This document shows positions 17,223 through 25,313 of a stretch of 64,000 nucleotides of DNA, piece by piece. Origin of the DNA: Pantoea cypripedii (GTDB lineage Bacteria; Pseudomonadota; Gammaproteobacteria; Enterobacterales; Enterobacteriaceae); assembly GCF_011395035.1 (NCBI RefSeq), contig NZ_CP024769.1, positions 609,351 through 673,350 on the forward strand. The letters are read 5' to 3'. Below the pieces are notes generated by a model. It saw nothing but the letters and a program-made list of their open reading frames with translations. It ran no database searches and was not told where the DNA came from. Positions within the stretch are counted from its first letter, which is position 1. Every line of letters starts with the position of its first letter. Position numbers and translations under genes: made by a program.

Positions 17223-18602
17223 ATGAACACAAACAACCTGGTCGATATCAAAGCATGGATCGACGCCCGGCCCATTTCGCCTTTCCAGTGGCGCGTATTA
17301 TTCCTCTGTCTGGTCATCATTATGTTTGACGGCTACGATGCCGCCGCAATGGGTTTTATCGCGCCTGCGCTGATTGAACACTGGGGCATCTCGCGCGCGG
17401 CGATGGGACCGATCCTTGGCGCAGCGATGTTTGGTGTCGCCATTGGTGCATTAATCGCTGGCCCGCTCTCTGACCGTTTCGGTCGCAAACGCATTATTTT
17501 ATTGTCGTTTCTGATGTTCTCCGCCTTTAGCCTGGTGTGCGCGTTTGCCACCACACCGCTGCAAATGGCGTTGCTGCGCTTTATCACCGGACTGGGGCTG
17601 GGTGCCGTCATGCCCAACTGCGTCACGTTGTTGTCGGAATATATGCCGGAACGCCGCAAAGGGGTAATGATCACCCTGATGTTCAGCGGCTTTAATATCG
17701 GATCGGGTCTGGGGGGATTTATTGCTGCGGGCCTGTTGAGCCTGTACCACTGGCAGGCGGTGCTGATTTTTGGCGGTGCCGTTCCCTTGCTGATGCTGCC
17801 CTTTTTCGCCTGGCTGCTGCCGGAGTCAGCGCTTAACCTGCTGGTACGCAAAGCGCCTCGTCAGCAGATTGCTGCATTGCTCAACCGCATGGGTGGCCAG
17901 TTTAACCACGAAAACAGTTTTGTGCTGCACTCGCCACGCGTCAATGGTCATAGCCCGATCTCACAGTTGTTCCGCCACGGTTTTGCCCGCGGCACCATCA
18001 TCCTGTGGCTGACTTACTTTATGGGGCTGTTCGTGATTTACCTGCTGAACGGCTGGCTGCCGACCATTATGCGTTCCGGTGGTATTTCCCTGGAGCAGGC
18101 CGCGATCCTCGCCGGGTTGTTCCAGCTCGGTGGCCCGTTAGGCGGCATTATTGTTGGCGCGCTGATGGACAAACTGAACGCCAAATATGTCATTGGCGTG
18201 GTGTATCTGCTGGGCTGTCTCTGCCTGGCGGCGCAGGGCGTGTTTGGACTCAGCGGCGTGGCGCTCGGAGCCTTCATTTTTATCATCGGTATGTGCATCA
18301 ACGGTGCGCAGAACGGCCTGCAGGTCTACTCTCCGGCTTACTATCCCACAGAAATCCGCGCCACCGGGGTGAGCTGGATGCACGGCATTGGCCGCACTGG
18401 CGCGATCCTCAGCTCCTCGGTGGGCGGGCTGCTGATGGGGGCCTTTCCTGGCCAGTCATCGATTTTCTTTATCCTCGCCCTGCCGGCCTTGCTGGCAGCG
18501 CTGAGCATCGTTTTACATCGTACCGTTCCTCTGACCATGAAAATAAAAGGCGCCGGACTTGCCGACATCCCTGCGCTGTCACAAACCTTAAATAACCGAT
18601 AA
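17223..18602 (+). CDS. MFS aromatic acid:H+ symporter, probable gallate transporter
   Basis: 459-residue major facilitator of the aromatic acid:H+ symporter (AAHS) subfamily. The subfamily motif DGYDAAAMGFIAPAL in helix 1 and the loop 2-3 motif GPLSDRFGRKR are present, with about 12 hydrophobic helices. It lies 13 bases before the gallate dioxygenase gene, so it is almost certainly its co-transcribed uptake system (GalT of P. putida; that symbol clashes with the galactose gene, so it is left blank). The 290 bases upstream should hold its promoter, but no clear operator shared with the galB/LysR intergenic region was seen. Confidence 0.86.
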   Translation: MNTNNLVDIKAWIDARPISPFQWRVLFLCLVIIMFDGYDAAAMGFIAPALIEHWGISRAAMGPILGAAMFGVAIGALIAGPLSDRFGRKRIILLSFLMFSAFSLVCAFATTPLQMALLRFITGLGLGAVMPNCVTLLSEYMPERRKGVMITLMFSGFNIGSGLGGFIAAGLLSLYHWQAVLIFGGAVPLLMLPFFAWLLPESALNLLVRKAPRQQIAALLNRMGGQFNHENSFVLHSPRVNGHSPISQLFRHGFARGTIILWLTYFMGLFVIYLLNGWLPTIMRSGGISLEQAAILAGLFQLGGPLGGIIVGALMDKLNAKYVIGVVYLLGCLCLAAQGVFGLSGVALGAFIFIIGMCINGAQNGLQVYSPAYYPTEIRATGVSWMHGIGRTGAILSSSVGGLLMGAFPGQSSIFFILALPALLAALSIVLHRTVPLTMKIKGAGLADIPALSQTLNNR

Positions 18603-18615
18603 GTGGAGACATCCC

Positions 18616-19872
18616 ATGGCGAACATCATTGGCGGCCTGGCCGTTTCTCATACCCCGACCATAGGTTTTGCTGTTGACCATGATAAACAGCATGAAGGTG
18701 CCTGGGAGCCGATTTTTGCCAGCTTCGCGCCGATGCAGCAGTGGCTGGAAGAGAAGAAACCCGATGCGCTGGTTTATATCTTTAACGACCACGTCACCTC
18801 GTTTTTCTTTGATCATTACTCCGCCTTTTCGCTGGGTATCGATAACGAGTACCGGGTGGCTGACGAAGGTGGCGGCCCACGCGATTTGCCGCCGGTCAAA
18901 GGGGATGCTGCGCTATCGCGTCATATTGGCACCAGCCTGATGAGCGACGAATTTGATATGTCGTTTTTTATGGATAAACCGCTGGATCATGGCCTGTTCT
19001 CCCCGCTCTCCGCGCTGCTGCCGTTTAAAGACGGCTGGCCGACCAAAGTGATCCCCTTACAGGTGGGCGTATTGCAGTTCCCGATCCCTTCAGCGCGCCG
19101 CTGCTACAAACTCGGCCAGGCATTGCGGCGTGCGATTGAAAGCTATCCCGAAGACATCAACGTGGCGATTGTCGCCACCGGCGGGCTTTCCCATCAGGTA
19201 CACGGGGAGCGCTGTGGGTTTAATAACGTGGAATGGGATCAACAGTTTATGGATTTGCTGGTTAACGACCCTGAGCGTCTGACCGAGCTGACCATTGCGC
19301 AATACGCCGAACTGAGCGGCGTGGAGGGGACGGAAGAAATTATGTGGCTGGTGATGCGCGGTGCGCTGTCTGCCAATGTGGTGAAAAAACATCAGGGTTA
19401 CTACCTGCCCTCCATGACCGGTATCGCCACCCTGGTGCTGGAAAACCAGGCCGGAGCGGTTCCACTGGATAATATGCAACAACACCGCGAAAAGATGGCG
19501 CGCGAGCTGGCGGGCATTGAAAAGCTGCCGGGCAGCTATCCCTTCACCCAGCAGCGCAGTCTGGATAGCCTGCGGCTGAACCGTTTTCTGCATCAGTTAA
19601 TTCAGCCGGGTCCACGCGAACGTTTTCGTCACGATGCGGAAGCCATGTTCAATGCGGCGCAATTAAGCGCGCGCGAATGTGAAATGATTCGCCAGCGCGA
19701 CTGGCGCAGCCTGATTCAATACGGTGCCAGCTTTTTCCTGCTGGAAAAAATGGGCGCGGTAATCGGGGCTTCCAATCTGGATATTTACGCCGCAATGCGG
19801 GGTATCTCGCTGGAAGAATTTATGAAAACCCGTAACCAACAGGTGACCTATTCGGTGGCGGGAAAAGAATAA
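18616..19872 (+). CDS. galA: Gallate dioxygenase
   Basis: 418-residue extradiol dioxygenase with a LigB-type catalytic domain fused to a C-terminal LigA-like domain (about residues 300-418, LNRFLHQLIQPGPRERF...). This fusion and length match GalA of P. putida. Likely Fe(II) ligands are H12 (AVSHTPTIG), H59 (FNDHVTS) and a glutamate near residue 240; H195 region GGLSHQVHG supplies the acid/base histidine. It opens the ring of gallate to 4-oxalomesaconate. GTGGAGA precedes the ATG. It is followed by a strong terminator, so galT-galA is a two-gene unit. Confidence 0.92.
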   Translation: MANIIGGLAVSHTPTIGFAVDHDKQHEGAWEPIFASFAPMQQWLEEKKPDALVYIFNDHVTSFFFDHYSAFSLGIDNEYRVADEGGGPRDLPPVKGDAALSRHIGTSLMSDEFDMSFFMDKPLDHGLFSPLSALLPFKDGWPTKVIPLQVGVLQFPIPSARRCYKLGQALRRAIESYPEDINVAIVATGGLSHQVHGERCGFNNVEWDQQFMDLLVNDPERLTELTIAQYAELSGVEGTEEIMWLVMRGALSANVVKKHQGYYLPSMTGIATLVLENQAGAVPLDNMQQHREKMARELAGIEKLPGSYPFTQQRSLDSLRLNRFLHQLIQPGPRERFRHDAEAMFNAAQLSARECEMIRQRDWRSLIQYGASFFLLEKMGAVIGASNLDIYAAMRGISLEEFMKTRNQQVTYSVAGKE

Positions 19873-19883
19873 CGTTTAACGCT

Positions 19884-19921
19884 GCGCGCAGAATTCACTT
19901 CGCTGCGCGCTTCTTATTTTT
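19884..19921 (+). terminator. Rho-independent terminator after galA
   Basis: GCGCGCAG and CTGCGCGC pair in an 8-bp GC-rich stem around an 11-base loop, followed by TTCTTATTTTTT. Confidence 0.85.
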
Positions 19922-19965
19922 TGCCAGCATTCGGGGAATGCTATTCAATCATTCACAGGTGAAGC

Positions 19966-21246
19966 ATGAAATTCGCGTGGTATTCCGACCTGACCAATAA
20001 AGAAAAAAGAACCTACTGGGCTTGTCTCGGGGGATATACGCTGGACTCTCTCGATTCCACTATTTATTCCCTGGTGTTACCGGTTCTGCTGGGTATCCAT
20101 TTTCTGACTCGTGCCGATGCAGGCTGGCTGGGTTCAGTATCGTTGATCGGCAGCGCACTGGGTGGCTGGGGCGCGGGGATTCTGGCTGACCGGATTGGCC
20201 GGGTGAAGGTCATGCAGCTTACGGTGCTATGGGTAGCGCTTTTTACTGCGGCAACCGCATTTTGCCATACCTTCTGGCAATTTTTCCTGCTGCGTTTTTG
20301 TCAGGGGCTGGGTTATGGCGGTGAGGTCATCGTTGGCGCGGTGTTAATTACTGAAGTCATCCGGTCAGATTATCGTGGCCGCGTGGCCTCCTCAATTCAA
20401 AGTGGTTATGCGATAGGTTATGCCATCTCGCTGGGTCTATTTCCGCTGGTGATGAATGCCTTCCCACCAGAACAAGCATGGCGCGTTTTCTTTTTGATCG
20501 GATTAATTCCGGCGGTGTTGATTTGGTTTATTCGTCGTCTGGTGCCAGAATCCGCCACCTTTTCCCACGCGCGGCAACCGCGTGAAAGAAAAAATATCGG
20601 AATTATATTCTCACCCCCTTATCTTCGCACCACCATCACATCAACGATGCTGGCCAGTGGCATTTTTGGTGGCGCTTATATTGTGATCACCTGGTTACCC
20701 GCTTATTTGAAACTGAGTCTGGGATTACCGGTGACGCAGATGTCGGGTTACCTGTTTATTAATATTCTTGGTTCATTGATTGGCCCGTTTATTTATGGCC
20801 GATTGAGTGACCGTATTGGTCGCTGGCGCGCGGTGATTCTGTTCCTGCTGCTGCAATCGGTCGTGATCAGCCTTTATATGTTTGCCCATCTCGATCTGGA
20901 TATCACGCTGGTGCTGGGGCTGTTTTTAGGGGCTTTTCAGGGCGGTCTGGCCTCTGGTCTGACGCCAGCCTTCTCGGAACTCTACCCCACCGCCATCCGC
21001 GCCAGCGGTGCCGGTTTTTGCGCCAGCTTTGGACGCGGTTTTGGCTCGATGATGCCTGCGGCAGTCGGCCTGTTTTCGATGCATTATCCTCTGGGTTTAA
21101 CCATGGGAGTGCTGGCGATCGTGTCTTATTGTATTGCGCTGCTGGCGGCCTTTATGTTGCCGGATGCCACCGGGGTTGACCTCGAAAGTATTTCTCCCAC
21201 TGAGGTGATGCCGCAGCAAACCGTACCGGGCCGTGATATTCGTTAA
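19966..21246 (+). CDS. MFS metabolite:H+ symporter
   Basis: 426-residue 12-helix major facilitator resembling the metabolite:H+ symporter/sugar-transporter-like group. DSLDSTIYSLVLP in helix 1, GILADRIGRVKVM between helices 2 and 3 and SDRIGRWRAV in the second half are the expected repeats. It stands alone between two terminators (after galA and at 21342), so it is a separate unit. Carboxylic acids or aromatic acids are plausible substrates given the neighbourhood; nothing in the sequence fixes this. Confidence 0.82.
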   Translation: MKFAWYSDLTNKEKRTYWACLGGYTLDSLDSTIYSLVLPVLLGIHFLTRADAGWLGSVSLIGSALGGWGAGILADRIGRVKVMQLTVLWVALFTAATAFCHTFWQFFLLRFCQGLGYGGEVIVGAVLITEVIRSDYRGRVASSIQSGYAIGYAISLGLFPLVMNAFPPEQAWRVFFLIGLIPAVLIWFIRRLVPESATFSHARQPRERKNIGIIFSPPYLRTTITSTMLASGIFGGAYIVITWLPAYLKLSLGLPVTQMSGYLFINILGSLIGPFIYGRLSDRIGRWRAVILFLLLQSVVISLYMFAHLDLDITLVLGLFLGAFQGGLASGLTPAFSELYPTAIRASGAGFCASFGRGFGSMMPAAVGLFSMHYPLGLTMGVLAIVSYCIALLAAFMLPDATGVDLESISPTEVMPQQTVPGRDIR

Positions 21247-21341
21247 ACGTTATCGCTGCGCTTTGTCCACATTCCGGGTGCATATCCGTGGCAAAACCCT
21301 GTGGATAACCTTCGGCAGGCCATGCCCGGCGCAGCCGGATA

Positions 21342-21379
21342 AGTGCACGGTCAATAATTGACCGTGCACTGCCGATTTT
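21342..21379 (+). terminator. Strong terminator after MFS gene
   Basis: AGTGCACGGTCAA pairs with TTGACCGTGCACT in a perfect 13-bp stem with a three-base loop (TAA), followed by GCCGATTTTTTCC. It lies about 95 bases beyond the stop codon. Confidence 0.85.
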
Positions 21380-21444
21380 TTCCTTAGCGCAGAAAGGCTT
21401 CGGTTAAGCGCGCCCAATACGCGTGAAATGGTGGTATAAAGCGA

Positions 21445-21476
21445 CAAACTGGCAGGATATTTTCTCTGCCAGTTTG
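21445..21476 (-). terminator. Hairpin after the cysteine-repeat protein gene
   Basis: CAAACTGGCAG and CTGCCAGTTTG form an 11-bp stem with a 10-base loop, 14 bases past the stop of the minus-strand gene. The U-tract is weak on that strand. Confidence 0.55.
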
Positions 21477-21489
21477 CGAACTTCTTTCC

Positions 21490-23616
21490 TCAACACCAGG
21501 GAAGGCAAATTCTTCTGCCGCCAACGCTTCCCACCTGGACATTAACTTGTGATGGGTTATTGAAAATCGAGTTATTCCCTCCCCACATTTGCCCTGGGTT
21601 ACGTACGAATGATCCACTCCCACCCCATATCTGCCCGGGGTTGCGCAGAAATGAGTTACTTCCGCCCCAGACATTGTCGAGATTTTTCGCGATTAACCCG
21701 CCAAAGGAGCTGAGGGTGCGAGCCGTCCATCCATTCTTGCCCACAATATCGTTGCTATCACCAAAACAACCATCACCACCCACGCCCTGCGAAGCACATT
21801 TCACTAATTCTCGCGCCGTCAGTCGTGTTGCCATACAACCCGCTGCGGCTTGTGGAGCACCGCCAGAAGAAGCAAGGCATTGCACAGCAATCTGTTGCTC
21901 GGGATTGAGGTTCATCCCCATATTTATCAGGTTAGCTCCGGCGCAGGCTGCCATACTGGTTGGATCGCCCTGACTTTCCGCCGCGCATTGCAGGGCTATC
22001 GTTTGTTCTTTACTGGCATTATTACCCAATAAAGCTGCACCCGCGCATCCGGCAAAGCTGAGGCTATCAGAGGTGCCAGAAGCACATTTGACAAGGGAAA
22101 CCTGCTGTGGCGTAAGCTGTGAAAGTAATAATTTTCCGCTGGCACACTGCATAAAACTCTCCGTATCTCCCTTCGAGTTTACAGCGCAGTTAAGTGCGGT
22201 ACGCTGTTCCGCAGAGAGTGAGGCAGTTAATTTATCTGCACCACATACGGCTGCGTTATTCATGGATGACGATTTGCTGAGACATTCGATGGCATCACGC
22301 TGATCCTGGCTTAATTTATCGCCAAACAGCGTATTTCCAGCACAATTTATAAAGTCACCCGCAGCATCGTTTTTAGCACAATTCATCATCGCTAATTGCT
22401 GTGGACTCAGCTGAAGCTTAAGCAAATCATTTCCGGCACAGGCGATAAAATTATCCTGATTCCCCTGTGATGAAATGGCGCAATTGACGACCTGCCGTTG
22501 TTGGGGAGTGAACGTCACCTGGTCGGCAATACAATGGCTGGTCTCGGGTGCAGAGATGCATTTTAACGCCGCCATCTTTTCCGGGCTGGCATTATCACCC
22601 AGAATCATACGTCCGGCACAACCTGCAAAAAATGAGGCATCCCCACGTGCATCCTTAGTACAAGCAATAATTGCATCTTTATTTTTAAATTCGATATTAT
22701 TGACTGAAACTCCCATGCACTTGCCAAATGACTCGGGATTACCCCCAGAATTAATCGCACATTTTACTTCTGCATCCTGACCATCGGGTATTTTAATGCC
22801 CATAACCGGCGCCGCACAATTAGCGAAGTCGGGAGCGGAATTTTTATTGGCCGCACACTCGATCACTTTCTGCATATCCTGATTTAATACCACCTTTAAA
22901 CCGGTACAGGCAGCAAAAACCGCGACATTAAGATTTGATTGTCTGGCGCAGTTAATGGCAAGCTGCCGGTCATTTAACCCTGAGGGAACAGGTACCGGGG
23001 ACGGCAATACACCAGGAGAATCAATCATTGCCTGCTGCACAAAGTTACAAGGGATCGGGCCATTTGGTGTGCTGCAAATAGGATTTTTAGGATCACCACT
23101 ATTAATTACCTGAATTTGCTGTGTATTAGGTAAAGCAGTAATTGTGGGTTGATAACCAATCTGTTGTAAAGTGAGATACTGAGCAATCGCTGAACAGGGG
23201 CCGGGGCCAAGTGGTCCATTGCACACCCGTCCTACACCAGGCTGGAAGCCAATAACCTGAAGACCAAATGCAGGCACCTTGCTATCAAAATAGAGAAACA
23301 TCTGCACCGCACTACAAGACCCGGGTCCCAGAGGACCATTACAAATAGGACCCGCCGTAGGATCCGTATATAAAAATTGTACGGGAATCTGTGCAGCCTG
23401 CTGCTGGATCAGCAGAAATTGTTGGATAGCCGGACAACTACCGGGCCCCAATGGTCCATTACATATTGGTGATTGATTATTGCCAATGGTAACTGGAGCC
23501 GGAATAACATTTAATACACCACCGGGTGATCCTGAAAATGGCTGCAATACATTATCTGCAAAGCACTGCATGGTTAGTAACAGTAACCCAGTGACCATCA
23601 CCAATATATTTTTCAT
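21490..23616 (-). CDS. Large secreted cysteine-repeat protein of unknown function
   Basis: 708 residues with a Sec signal peptide (MKNILVMVTGLLLLTMQCFA) and a mature protein made of repeats. Block 1 has CNGPLGPGSC-type C-x8-C motifs at C52, C92 and C132, exactly 40 residues apart, and a degenerate fourth at C181. Block 2 (about residues 215-640) has a dozen or so units near 37 residues with the pattern C-A-x3-x-G-(D/N)-x3-F-x2-CAG...LSPQQ-x5-C. Block 3 has three units of WGG-x2-S-x3-NP-x-Q before a terminal CLPWC. I do not recognise a family. Paired cysteines suggest a disulfide-bonded envelope or extracellular protein. A small Cys-rich gene lies just upstream on the same strand. Codon use is more AT-rich than in the catabolic genes. 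Confidence 0.8.
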   Translation of the reverse strand: MKNILVMVTGLLLLTMQCFADNVLQPFSGSPGGVLNVIPAPVTIGNNQSPICNGPLGPGSCPAIQQFLLIQQQAAQIPVQFLYTDPTAGPICNGPLGPGSCSAVQMFLYFDSKVPAFGLQVIGFQPGVGRVCNGPLGPGPCSAIAQYLTLQQIGYQPTITALPNTQQIQVINSGDPKNPICSTPNGPIPCNFVQQAMIDSPGVLPSPVPVPSGLNDRQLAINCARQSNLNVAVFAACTGLKVVLNQDMQKVIECAANKNSAPDFANCAAPVMGIKIPDGQDAEVKCAINSGGNPESFGKCMGVSVNNIEFKNKDAIIACTKDARGDASFFAGCAGRMILGDNASPEKMAALKCISAPETSHCIADQVTFTPQQRQVVNCAISSQGNQDNFIACAGNDLLKLQLSPQQLAMMNCAKNDAAGDFINCAGNTLFGDKLSQDQRDAIECLSKSSSMNNAAVCGADKLTASLSAEQRTALNCAVNSKGDTESFMQCASGKLLLSQLTPQQVSLVKCASGTSDSLSFAGCAGAALLGNNASKEQTIALQCAAESQGDPTSMAACAGANLINMGMNLNPEQQIAVQCLASSGGAPQAAAGCMATRLTARELVKCASQGVGGDGCFGDSNDIVGKNGWTARTLSSFGGLIAKNLDNVWGGSNSFLRNPGQIWGGSGSFVRNPGQMWGGNNSIFNNPSQVNVQVGSVGGRRICLPWC

Positions 23617-23706
23617 AACCCTCTCCGATCTGGCAGATTATAAAATTGATATTTCGCTATTAGATAAGAGACGTCAATTTAAACATTGGCTAGCAAAAAA
23701 GAGGAC

Positions 23707-24006
23707 TTAGAGATCATCATCACAATCGTTCATACAGGATTCCATACACTGTTTTTTGGCAATCGCGCATGCCGAGTCAGTATTTCCATTCCTGACACAG
23801 ACATCTTCATTATCTTCGCAGTTTTTGAGACAAACACTTTGTTTGCAGGATGCCACGCGTAAATATTTTAAGTCCCCCATGATCATCTTCCCTGTTTTAG
23901 GGGTAAATACAGGGGATGATGGTTGAGAGTCAGTTACAGCGGAATGCACAAAGGGTGATAACGAACAGTAAAAAATCAGAAGCAGGAATTTCATTTTGTT
24001 GTTCAT
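23707..24006 (-). CDS. Small secreted cysteine-rich protein
   Basis: About 99 residues. A signal peptide (MNNKMKFLLLIFYCSLSPFVHSA) precedes a mature part with eight cysteines in its C-terminal half (pattern CKQSVCLKNCEDNEDVC...C...C..SC..DC) ending in an acidic tail DCDDDL. The closely spaced cysteines suggest a disulfide-knotted or metal-binding fold. It lies 90 bases upstream of the 708-residue repeat protein on the same strand, so the two are probably co-expressed. The ATG at 24006 is chosen over a TTG six codons upstream. Family not recognised. Confidence 0.65.
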   Translation of the reverse strand: MNNKMKFLLLIFYCSLSPFVHSAVTDSQPSSPVFTPKTGKMIMGDLKYLRVASCKQSVCLKNCEDNEDVCVRNGNTDSACAIAKKQCMESCMNDCDDDL

Positions 24007-24281
24007 AATATAAAACCCCAGCAAGATGATTTAAATAGAGTAGTTTAGTTATGAAACTATTTTGGGGTTTTATTCAAATAACACGTTTAACCTAACATTC
24101 ATTAATGTTTTGAAATATTTTGCTATATTTATCTTTATTGGCAGTTGTAAACCTTGCAAAGGTTAATCACTTGTTTCCGGGAGCCACTCCTCTCCATGGC
24201 AGCTCCCCACAACCTTTCGCAATTTAGGATATAGTTACAAACGAAACGTTATAGATCATTAACTTCAGAGAAAAGACGAAC

Positions 24282-25313
24282 ATGAGCTGGTTTACGCCGT
24301 GGCCGCAGTTAACGCGTGTAGTGATTTTACTTGCCTGTCTGACATTGATTCTGTTCGGGTTACACCTGTCTGCACACCTTATTAATCAGGTGCTGTTGGC
24401 GATGCTGCTGTCAATTATGCTGGACCCGCTGGTGAGCTGGTTCGAGCATAAACGCGTCCCACGCATTCTCTCTTCCCTGATGATCATCACGGTATTGCTG
24501 GTGATCATCGTGGTGACCATTATCAAACTTACCGTGCTGACGCCAGATTTGATTCTGCTGAGCCGCCAGGCACCGTTGCTGTTGACGGCAAGATTGCAGG
24601 AAGTGACTCAGGCCCTCGATCATATCGGCATTGCGCTGGCACCCGATGAAATGCTGGCGTTTGTCGATGCCGGATCCATCGTTCGCTGGGTTACCGCCTT
24701 TCTTACGCAAATCCCCGGCGTGCTGTCATGGTGGGTGATGGTTTTCCTGATGCTACTGTTTATGCTGTACGAGTTGCCGCTGCTGAAAAATGCGTTGCAC
24801 AAACGCGCGCACGGCGATTCCCCGGCATTGTATCGGGCGCTCCAGGAAGGAATCCAAAGCGTCATTGTCTATGCCAGGGTCAAGACATTGACGGGGATTT
24901 TTGGTGGCCTGATTGTCTGGGGCGGCGCGCAGTTGCTGGGATTAAAGTTTGCCTTTTTCTGGGGCGTATTGATGTTTGTCTTCAATTACGTACCGGTGCT
25001 GGGTTCCTTTATGGCAGCGATTCCGCCGGTGGTACAAAGCTATATCGCATTCGATCTGGAAATTGCCTTCGTCATCGCGGGATTTTTTGTGCTCTTAAAC
25101 CTGACGCTGAGTTCCGTGCTGGAACCGCTGATGGTGGGAAAACGGCTGGATATGTCATTAACCAGCCAGCTGCTGGCCTTTTTGTTCTGGCAGGCGGTGC
25201 TGGGCATTACCGGTGCTATCCTGGCCATACCCCTCACCTACCTGATTAAAAAAGTCCTGCTGGCCAGTTTCCGGCAACAGCAGGACTCCGTATCAGCTGT
25301 CTCAGGTCAGTGA
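24282..25313 (+). CDS. AI-2E family transporter (PerM/YdiK-like)
   Basis: 343-residue inner-membrane protein of the AI-2E/PerM family, with hydrophobic segments at the N terminus, a more polar central region (about residues 65-145) and a block of C-terminal helices including EPLMVGKRLDMS and LFWQAVLGITGAILAIPL, the family hallmark. Members range from a proposed autoinducer-2 exporter to Na+/H+ antiporters, so the family name does not prove signal export. Its 3' end overlaps the convergent ATPase gene by 12 bases. Confidence 0.87.
   Translation: MSWFTPWPQLTRVVILLACLTLILFGLHLSAHLINQVLLAMLLSIMLDPLVSWFEHKRVPRILSSLMIITVLLVIIVVTIIKLTVLTPDLILLSRQAPLLLTARLQEVTQALDHIGIALAPDEMLAFVDAGSIVRWVTAFLTQIPGVLSWWVMVFLMLLFMLYELPLLKNALHKRAHGDSPALYRALQEGIQSVIVYARVKTLTGIFGGLIVWGGAQLLGLKFAFFWGVLMFVFNYVPVLGSFMAAIPPVVQSYIAFDLEIAFVIAGFFVLLNLTLSSVLEPLMVGKRLDMSLTSQLLAFLFWQAVLGITGAILAIPLTYLIKKVLLASFRQQQDSVSAVSGQ

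Noticed and set aside
21490..23616. Repetitive DNA as a CRISPR-like array
   Set aside because: The repetition is at protein level with diverged codons, within one continuous reading frame; there are no identical direct repeats with unique spacers.
24282..25313. Idea that the AI-2E transporter and BlcC form one quorum-sensing system
   Set aside because: The AI-2E family name does not prove autoinducer transport, the genes are 7 kb apart and BlcC acts on a different signal class.
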